Origin: JAICMB01 sp035295125
GTDB lineage: Bacteria; Acidobacteriota; Terriglobia; Bryobacterales; Bryobacteraceae
NCBI GenBank assembly: GCA_035295125.1
Contig: DATGJP010000074.1
Location: 1 to 64,000 of the forward strand
DNA length: 64,000 nucleotides
Direction of reading: 5' to 3'
A program made the translations under genes and the position numbers. The notes under the pieces are model-generated. The model did no database searches and was not told where the DNA came from. It saw only the letters and a list, made by a program, of their open reading frames with translations. Numbering within the stretch: the stretch's first letter is position 1; each line of letters begins with the position of its first letter. Positions 58,271 to 64,000 of the stretch are shown in pieces.

Positions 58271-59683
58271 TTGCTCCTCTCCATTCTGGTCCCGGTATAC
58301 AACGAGCGTACCGTGGTTGAACGGAGCCTGGCCCAGGTACTCGCCGCTCCTCTGCCCGAGAATATGGACCGGGAACTCATCGTGGTCGACGACTGCTCGA
58401 CGGATGGGACCGGCGCCATTCTCGAACGGATTGCGGCCGAAAATCCCTGCATACGCCTGTTCCGGAAGCCGGTAAACGAGGGTAAAGGCGCCGCGGTCCG
58501 TACGGCGATCGGCCACGCGCGCGGCGACTTCTGCATTGTCCAGGACGCCGACCTGGAATACGATCCCTCCGAGTATCCGAAGTTGCTACGCCCGCTCCTC
58601 GACGGCCACGCCGATGCGGTATTCGGCTCTCGTTATCTCGCCGGCGAACAGACCCGCGTGCTGCCGTTCTGGCACTCGATGATCAACAAAACCCTCACCA
58701 CGCTTTCCAACATGTTCTGCAACCTCAACCTGACGGACATGGAGACGTGCTACAAGGTCTTCCGCACCGATCTGCTGAAGAGCATCCCGATCCGGGCGAA
58801 CCGCTTCGGCTTCGAACCCGAGATCACGATGAAGTCCTCAAAGCGGAAGCTGCGCATTTACGAGGTGCCCATCAGCTATCACGGCCGCACCTACGAAGAG
58901 GGCAAAAAGATCGGCTGGAAGGACGGCATCAAAGCGCTGGGCGTGATTCTCCATTTCTGGCTGATCGACGACCTATATGCAGAACCCTACGGCCGTGCAT
59001 TTCTCAACAACCTCACCGGCACTCCGCAATACCTGAGCTGGCTGGCGCAGCGGCTGCGGCCGCACCTCGGCGACACCGTGCTCGAGTTGGGTGCCGGAAT
59101 CGGGAACATTGCAGGCCGGTTAATGGGCAGGCGCCTCATGTACGTCGCGACGGACAGAGATCCGCTCTACCTGCACGCGCTCCGCAACCGTTTCCTTCGC
59201 ACTCCGAACGTCTCGGTACTGAAACTCGAACCCGAGAATGCCTGTGAGTTCGAGCGCGCCGGTGGCCCCTTCGACACCGTCCTCTGCATCAATGTCCTCG
59301 AATACGTCGACAATCCTGAGCAGGTGATCGAGAGCTGCGCCGCGCAGTTAAAACCGGGCGGTTCGCTGATCGTCCTGGTTCCGCAGAGCGTGGCCCTACG
59401 AGGGTCTCTCGATCGAACGCTTGGCCACAAACGGCGCTTCGAACGGCGAGAGATCGAGCCGCTGCTGGCCAGCCACGGTTTTGAGGTTAAGCGAGTCTAT
59501 CAGCTCAACCGAATCGGCGCGCCGGCGTGGTGGTTGTACGGGAAAGTCCTGCGCCGCCGCCACATCAGCAAGGTGACGCTCAAGCTCTTCGACAAGTCGG
59601 TATGGTTCTGGAAGCGGGCGGATGCACTTCTGCCCTGGAAGGGTTTGTCGTTGATTGCGATTGCGGAGAAGACTAGAAAATGA
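58271..59683 (+). CDS. glycosyltransferase family 2 / SAM-methyltransferase fusion
   Basis: The protein has 470 residues. Residues 1-230 are a GT-A family 2 enzyme of the dolichyl-phosphate-mannose-synthase-like type: SILVPVYNERTVVERSL, the nucleotide motif VVDDCSTDGTG at about 38, DAD at 92-94 and a TCYKVFRTDLLKSI block. A short linker (about 231-265) leads to a class I methyltransferase: VLELGAGIGN at 270-279, ATDRDPLY, VLCINVLEYVDNPEQVI and LKPGGSLIVLVPQS. The combination suggests synthesis and methylation of a polyprenyl- or protein-linked sugar. The start is a TTG. Its end overlaps the convergent outer-membrane-like gene by 11 bases. Confidence 0.9.
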   Translation: MLLSILVPVYNERTVVERSLAQVLAAPLPENMDRELIVVDDCSTDGTGAILERIAAENPCIRLFRKPVNEGKGAAVRTAIGHARGDFCIVQDADLEYDPSEYPKLLRPLLDGHADAVFGSRYLAGEQTRVLPFWHSMINKTLTTLSNMFCNLNLTDMETCYKVFRTDLLKSIPIRANRFGFEPEITMKSSKRKLRIYEVPISYHGRTYEEGKKIGWKDGIKALGVILHFWLIDDLYAEPYGRAFLNNLTGTPQYLSWLAQRLRPHLGDTVLELGAGIGNIAGRLMGRRLMYVATDRDPLYLHALRNRFLRTPNVSVLKLEPENACEFERAGGPFDTVLCINVLEYVDNPEQVIESCAAQLKPGGSLIVLVPQSVALRGSLDRTLGHKRRFERREIEPLLASHGFEVKRVYQLNRIGAPAWWLYGKVLRRRHISKVTLKLFDKSVWFWKRADALLPWKGLSLIAIAEKTRK

Positions 59684-61484
59684 AGCTCAAGCCGCCGCGC
59701 ACCATCCGGGGCGACTGCATGACAAGAACCCGCTGACCGTTACTGACCAGCGGCAGATAACCCTGACCGAGCATATTCCGCAGGTCCGCAGTCGCTTCCA
59801 GGCGGCCCGGAAGACCGGGAAATGAGGGAATCGGCTGCCGGACATGAATGTTCAGTCCCGGCTCCGGATAGGCCTTCTGCGTGAGATAAAGGTGGGTCGG
59901 CATCAGCGCCGAATAATCGGTCCACTCGTACGAGCTCGTGATCTGGGTGCCGGTCCCGGGCAGTTTCGCGGAGGCCCGGGCAGACATCCAATACCGTTGC
60001 GAACTCTGGATACGGGAACGAAGTTCATCGACGCTCGCCACCGCATCCGTTTCGTTGCCCGCCGTCAGCACGCCGGCGCGGCCCGCCGATCCGCTCACTT
60101 CAAAATGATCCCCAATTTCCTGCGTAGCCGACACCGCGTATCCGTAACGGTGGAAATTCCCTGCGTTCACGATGCTGGCGTTCGAGGCAAGGTCCGGGAT
60201 GACATCTCCCTCGGCGATGAGGGAATCCGGCCCCGTCATAGTAAGCGCCGCGTTCGAAACATCTTCGTGGAAGCCGCTGACGTTGAAGGTACGGCTGGCA
60301 AAGCGTTTTTCGTAGCCGATCTCAAAGTTCGTGGTGCGTTGCACGCGCGCGTGGTCGTCTCGCAGAGACACCCTCGGCAGCAACGCCAGCGCCCCCAGGC
60401 TCTGCGAAAGCACAGGATCGCTGCCCGCCGTTGTTTCCTGGGCCGGCTGCATTGTACTGCCGGTTACGAGCTCCGTTGCCGGACCTCCGGCGCTATAAGC
60501 GAACTGCACATTACCCAGGCCGCCCAGATCGTAGGTGAGCCGTGCGAACGGGCTGTAGTAATTCATGTGGTTCACGAAGGAAACGGAATCCATCGAGATC
60601 CCATAATCCAAGCGGACCGTATCGCCCAGGCTCAGATGATCCAAAGTCCCGACCGACAGGCTGCGGAGAGCCGGCATGCCATCCTGCTGCGCCATCATCA
60701 GGGAACCTGCGCGAGTGGGCAGTGAAATCTGCCGCATCGTGACCGTCACTTCCGGGCTCATGCCGTCGCGGCTATACGTGGTGCTGAAACCGGCAGTCGG
60801 CATGCCAGTACGGGCCATGTATCCGACTCCGCCGCTCACTTGAAGCTGATTGCGGCCGTAGAGAGACGTCGCTAGTGCGAACGCCGTACCTAAATCGGAC
60901 GATCCGCCGTCGGATGCGAGGGTGCCTGGATCGCCTCCCGATACTTTCACCATTCCACGCGTATCGCTGAACACCGGGGGCGTATTTCGAGGGGAACTCG
61001 AAGTCTTCGATGTATCGTCCGGTGTATACCGCAGGATGGGCCGTGTGGCGGCGGCTGACTTCAGCGTCCATTTCCAATCGTCGCTCATCAACGCCCCCTG
61101 TCCGGGCGCGGCGTAAACCAACTCGATTGAACTCAGGACGGTGGCGAGGTTGATGTACAGCAGGCTCTGCATCCCGGGCTGCACCGCGATCGCGCGCTTC
61201 ATGGCCGGGATGAAGGTGGAGAGCGTTACCTGGACCGAGTAGACGTCGGGAGGAAGCGTATCGAACCCGAAGATGCCCCGTTCATTGGTCAGAGCGCGAT
61301 TCAGGAGTTTCTCGTATCTGTTGAAAAGCAGGACCGTGGCGCCCATTTGGGGTACTCCGGCGGAATCGCGCACAATACCCGCGATGCTGCCGGACAGCTT
61401 GATTGGTGGCGCGGCGAACGCAACCGTGCTCGATATCACCAGCGCGGCCGTTGCAAATCGGAATGTCGCCCTACCGTTGAGCAT
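59673..61484 (-). CDS. outer-membrane-like protein with carboxypeptidase regulatory domain
   Basis: The protein has 603 residues. A signal peptide (FATAALVISSTVAFAAPP) precedes a CarboxypepD-regulatory domain at about residues 30-110 (GSIAGIVRDSAGVPQMGATV, GIFGFDTLPPDVYSVQV). The rest (about 200-603) is rich in alternating polar and hydrophobic strands (RYGYAVSATQEIGDHFEVSG, RYWMSARASAKL) and ends in MVRGGLSFIF with a terminal Phe, as outer-membrane barrels do. No TonB box or complete plug is evident, so it looks like a shortened Oar relative. It lies 34 bases downstream of the GWxTD gene on the same strand, so they are probably cotranscribed. Confidence 0.75.
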   Translation of the reverse strand: MLNGRATFRFATAALVISSTVAFAAPPIKLSGSIAGIVRDSAGVPQMGATVLLFNRYEKLLNRALTNERGIFGFDTLPPDVYSVQVTLSTFIPAMKRAIAVQPGMQSLLYINLATVLSSIELVYAAPGQGALMSDDWKWTLKSAAATRPILRYTPDDTSKTSSSPRNTPPVFSDTRGMVKVSGGDPGTLASDGGSSDLGTAFALATSLYGRNQLQVSGGVGYMARTGMPTAGFSTTYSRDGMSPEVTVTMRQISLPTRAGSLMMAQQDGMPALRSLSVGTLDHLSLGDTVRLDYGISMDSVSFVNHMNYYSPFARLTYDLGGLGNVQFAYSAGGPATELVTGSTMQPAQETTAGSDPVLSQSLGALALLPRVSLRDDHARVQRTTNFEIGYEKRFASRTFNVSGFHEDVSNAALTMTGPDSLIAEGDVIPDLASNASIVNAGNFHRYGYAVSATQEIGDHFEVSGSAGRAGVLTAGNETDAVASVDELRSRIQSSQRYWMSARASAKLPGTGTQITSSYEWTDYSALMPTHLYLTQKAYPEPGLNIHVRQPIPSFPGLPGRLEATADLRNMLGQGYLPLVSNGQRVLVMQSPRMVRGGLSFIF

Positions 61485-61518
61485 GCCGAAACTCGGCAGA
61501 TGCCACTCTGCCTTATCC

Positions 61519-63210
61519 TTACTTTACCGTAAACCCGGTTGTGGGGGTTAGCACCTGGTTGCGGGCTTTGTCCGTAACCTTCATCGTCAAAGTGTACTGC
61601 CCAGGCTCCAAAGACTGCAAGGGCAAAAGCTTCTCCACGGTCACCTGTTGACTAGAAGCGCCAGGCAGCGACGTGACGTCTTCTGTATAATCCAGAACCT
61701 TCTGATTGGTTCCGTTCTTCGTAATCTCGTACTCGATCGTGCCCTGCGGCTTGTGCGTCTTCTCGTCCGCCGAGAAATTGTAGAACTGCGCGTAGATTCC
61801 CAGCTTTTCGTCACGAGCGAACGTGTCGTTCAAGCGCGGACGAACCTTGGAATCGCCAATCACGAACTGGCCGGTCCCTATGCTGCGTGTCGCAACCTTT
61901 TCAATCACGTCTGCCAGGATCAAAGTGCTGCTGGACAGCTTCTCGTCGTCGAAATGCGGAACGTTAAGCGCTACCTGGTAGCTCGTCATGGCGCTGCTGA
62001 CGATGTCCTTCGCCACAACGTTCAGGCGGTACATGCCCGGCGCCAGCGGAACCGTCTTCTGGTAAATCGACGAACGGTTAGTCGCCTTATCCAGGAGCTC
62101 GGCCGGCTCGGCTACCTCGGCCACGTCCTCAAAGTAAGTTACGACTCGACCGGCTATGGAAGTGATGCGGCCGTAAATATTGACCGTGCTCTTCGCGATG
62201 CCGTCCTTTGTGCTGAAATTCAGGTCTTTCCAGTCGAACTGAACGGTGATCGGCGTGAGGACCGTGGAATCCGTGATCTTGATGAAATCGGCGTGGACCT
62301 TCATCGGGAGGGTGTTGAATCGGATGGTAGAGGTGACGGCCGATTCCAGGTCCTTGAACTTCACCTGTGGGGGCTTCTGCAGCTTTGCAAACTGCTCCAG
62401 GCGCTCAAACTCGTTCATGCTGGCCGGCAGCGGCATCCCACCGGTGCCGAGGTGGGTACCGTCGGTACGGCTGAAACGGTCGGTCTTACTCGACATCCCC
62501 ATTTGTTCGTACATGGTCAAACCCGCACCGGGGACATACAACAAGGCGTCTTTTTCGGACGGGTCCATGGTCATGTGATACTCACCGCTCATCGTCGGGT
62601 CGACGAATTCGATCATGACGTTGTTGCCGATGCCGTCGATGTAGCGGTAGCGCCAGTCTTCGAACGGATAGGTGGATGTTGTGCCGCCGCCTTCTTCAAT
62701 GGGGCGCTCGTAGGTGCCACCCGAGGGATGCGACTCGATTTCGTCCGGCGGGCCGTACACGATGTAAATCCGGCCGCGATCTGTCTTCCAACCGGGAATA
62801 CCGGAGGCGTAGTGCTCGTTCGCGTAAGCAATGCGGCGATAGTGCTCTTCCTTGAATTCGTTCTCTTCCGTGTCGGGAGTGGGGTCGCGCCGCAGCCAGA
62901 ATCCTTCAATGAAGTTTTGCCGTTCCTCGTCGGTCTGAAGCCGTTTGAACGCCTGTCGCTCTTCGTCCGTGATGATGTAGCCGACGTCCTCGCTCAGCCA
63001 CTTCTTGTAGGGTGTCTCGAGCTCCTTCTGAAGCTGCTTTTCCTTCTTCCTGCGCTCTTTTTCCGTTAGCGGTTTGGCCACCGTCTCTTTGGTGCTGGTA
63101 CTGCTGCTGCTATCGGCCGTCTTGTCCTTTTTGTCGCCGGCAAAACCGGCAAGTCCACAAAGGCCTAAAACGACTACACAACCGCCAATAATGAAGAGCT
63201 TTGGTTTCAT
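61519..63210 (-). CDS. GWxTD domain-containing exported protein
   Basis: The protein has 563 residues. A hydrophobic N-terminus (FIIGGCVVVLGLCGLAGFAG) is followed by a charged Lys/Glu helix (LTEKERRKKEKQLQKELETP) and the GWxTD domain (about residues 70-215): RQAFKRLQTDEERQNFIEGF, WLRRDPTPDTEENEFKEEHY and PGWKTDRGRIYIVYGPPDEI. The C-terminal half consists of Ig-like beta domains (TLTMKVTDKARNQVLTPTTG). The family is common in Acidobacteria and Bacteroidetes-like groups and has no fixed function; cell-surface display is likely. The next gene on the strand encodes the outer-membrane-like protein. Confidence 0.92.
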   Translation of the reverse strand: MKPKLFIIGGCVVVLGLCGLAGFAGDKKDKTADSSSSTSTKETVAKPLTEKERRKKEKQLQKELETPYKKWLSEDVGYIITDEERQAFKRLQTDEERQNFIEGFWLRRDPTPDTEENEFKEEHYRRIAYANEHYASGIPGWKTDRGRIYIVYGPPDEIESHPSGGTYERPIEEGGGTTSTYPFEDWRYRYIDGIGNNVMIEFVDPTMSGEYHMTMDPSEKDALLYVPGAGLTMYEQMGMSSKTDRFSRTDGTHLGTGGMPLPASMNEFERLEQFAKLQKPPQVKFKDLESAVTSTIRFNTLPMKVHADFIKITDSTVLTPITVQFDWKDLNFSTKDGIAKSTVNIYGRITSIAGRVVTYFEDVAEVAEPAELLDKATNRSSIYQKTVPLAPGMYRLNVVAKDIVSSAMTSYQVALNVPHFDDEKLSSSTLILADVIEKVATRSIGTGQFVIGDSKVRPRLNDTFARDEKLGIYAQFYNFSADEKTHKPQGTIEYEITKNGTNQKVLDYTEDVTSLPGASSQQVTVEKLLPLQSLEPGQYTLTMKVTDKARNQVLTPTTGFTVK

Positions 63211-63342
63211 AGAGACAACACCCGGGCGTTCATCTTAATTCTACCCCATCCCGGAACCCGTCCAATCAGGACGTTTGAGGTATTGCTGTGGTTTCAGGCG
63301 TTATTTGGGCGGTTCTCAGTTAACCTGTTGGATGGAAGTACC

Positions 63343-64000
63343 ATGCGCCGTTCCGGTTTCGCCGATCTGCCCCTTCACGGCGGTCGTGTGCCCGCCTGGT
63401 TGGCCGACCGGATGGCCAAACTTGGCACCGGAATCACCGAAAGCATCCTTTATCACTACGGCTCGTCCGAGTTTCTCGCCCGCTTGAGCGACCCGTTCTG
63501 GTTCCAGGCTTTTGGCTCGGTTATGGGGATGGACTGGCATTCCTCGGGGATCACGACCTCGGTTTTGGGCGCCCTGAAGCGGGGTTTGAACCCCCGGGCC
63601 CACGAATTGGGCATTTACGTGTGCGGCGGAAGGGGCAGGCACTCCCGTAATACGCCGGCCGAACTGCGCGAGATTGCGGAGCGTTCCAGCCTGGACGGCG
63701 AATCCCTGGTGCGTACCAGCCGTCTGACCGCCCGGATAGACAATAACGCCATCGCCGACGGCTTTCAAATCTATCTTCATTCGTTTGTACTTACTGCCAA
63801 CGGCGACTGGGCCGTCGTGCAGCAGGGGATGAACGAAGCAACCGGCCTTGCCCGGCGCTACCACTGGCATTCGGCGTCGGTGCGCGATTTCACGCTGCAG
63901 CCTCATACCGGAATCGTGGGTCAAAATGCGGGTACGATCATGAACCTGGTAGACGGCCAGGCTGTGCCGGCTCAAAACGCTCTGCTGTCGATCGTGCACG
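63343..64000 (+). CDS. DUF763 domain protein (partial, runs off window)
   Basis: The frame is open from the ATG at 63343 to the end of the window (219 codons). It starts MRRSGFADLPLHGGRVPAWL, then ADRMAKLGTGITESILYHYG, WFQAFGSVMGMDWHSSGITT and GRGRHSRNTPAELREIAERS, ending so far VVQQGMNEATGLARRYHWHS. This is the N-terminal half of the DUF763 family, seen in archaea and bacteria. Its role is unknown, though it is often found near DNA-repair genes. It is divergent from the GWxTD gene across 132 bases. The family call is strong; the 3' end is missing. Confidence 0.88.
   Translation, partial: MRRSGFADLPLHGGRVPAWLADRMAKLGTGITESILYHYGSSEFLARLSDPFWFQAFGSVMGMDWHSSGITTSVLGALKRGLNPRAHELGIYVCGGRGRHSRNTPAELREIAERSSLDGESLVRTSRLTARIDNNAIADGFQIYLHSFVLTANGDWAVVQQGMNEATGLARRYHWHSASVRDFTLQPHTGIVGQNAGTIMNLVDGQAVPAQNALLSIVH

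Noticed and set aside
61648..63069. 473-codon plus-strand frame opposite the GWxTD gene
   Set aside because: Long only because of codon bias; product is Arg/Val-rich with no domains, while the minus frame carries the GWxTD signature.
1..64000. tRNA, rRNA, insertion sequences or prophage genes
   Set aside because: No cloverleaf, rRNA segment, transposase, integrase or phage structural motif was found by reading the gaps and frames.

Overview
The window looks like a chromosomal segment of a GC-rich soil acidobacterium, most likely of the Solibacter/Bryobacter lineage. The inference rests on family content: two ADOP-type permeases (a duplicated-permease family typical of Acidobacteria), one paired with an acidobacterial-type PadR repressor; a 1138-residue Oar-like TonB-dependent receptor and a second carboxypeptidase-regulatory-domain protein; a GWxTD protein; two sigma-factor/Ser-Thr-kinase modules; and many secreted TPR or beta-propeller proteins. 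No insertion sequence, prophage, CRISPR array, rRNA or tRNA was seen. The window opens inside mreB and closes inside a DUF763 gene.

Layout. 1-3.1 kb: mreB (partial, minus), a YVTN-type propeller lipoprotein and a DUF3300 protein. 3.2-7.5 kb: a tightly overlapping operon of a secreted glycoside-hydrolase-like protein, an HpcH/HpaI aldolase and an MFS carrier, probably for a sugar acid. 7.5-12.5 kb: an O-methyltransferase, a 69-residue CxxC protein, two TPR proteins, RNase III and a YciI-like protein. 12.7-15.1 kb (minus): merR, flbD, motA, motB. 15.3-17.7 kb: pcaB and a pcaD-pcaC fusion (beta-ketoadipate pathway). 18-19.7 kb: a secreted protein of three ~130-residue repeats. 19.8-26.6 kb (mostly minus): a kinase/sigma module interrupted by a small plus-strand membrane-protein gene, then a sensor histidine kinase overlapping a PhnD-like binding lipoprotein. 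26.7-32 kb: an M28 peptidase, a Sel1-repeat protein and uvrA. 32-38.2 kb: PadR-ADOP, a barrel-like secreted protein, a DHA2 drug exporter and a CpsB-type PHP phosphatase. 38.3-41.7 kb: the Oar-like receptor. 42.3-49 kb: a compact operon of an acyl-CoA hydrolase/CoA-transferase, a ferredoxin, the alpha and fused beta-gamma subunits of a 2-oxoacid:ferredoxin oxidoreductase, a branched-chain aminotransferase and a divergent citramalate synthase. 49-53.6 kb: a second ADOP permease, an alpha/beta hydrolase and a Thr-rich secreted protein. 53.7-57.1 kb (minus): a second sigma-factor/kinase pair with a C-terminal beta-propeller. 57.4-64 kb: small proteins, a glycosyltransferase-methyltransferase fusion, the outer-membrane-like protein, the GWxTD protein and DUF763.

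Working together. The 42-49 kb operon joins ferredoxin-linked acyl-CoA/2-oxoacid interconversion to transamination and to the citramalate entry into isoleucine synthesis, so it reads as a branched-chain 2-oxoacid module that could run toward degradation or reductive synthesis. The PhnD-like lipoprotein and the histidine kinase overlap by 4 bp and probably form a ligand-sensing pair. A 15-bp hairpin lies over the binding-protein translation start. REP-like hairpins and several strong terminators punctuate the gene blocks.
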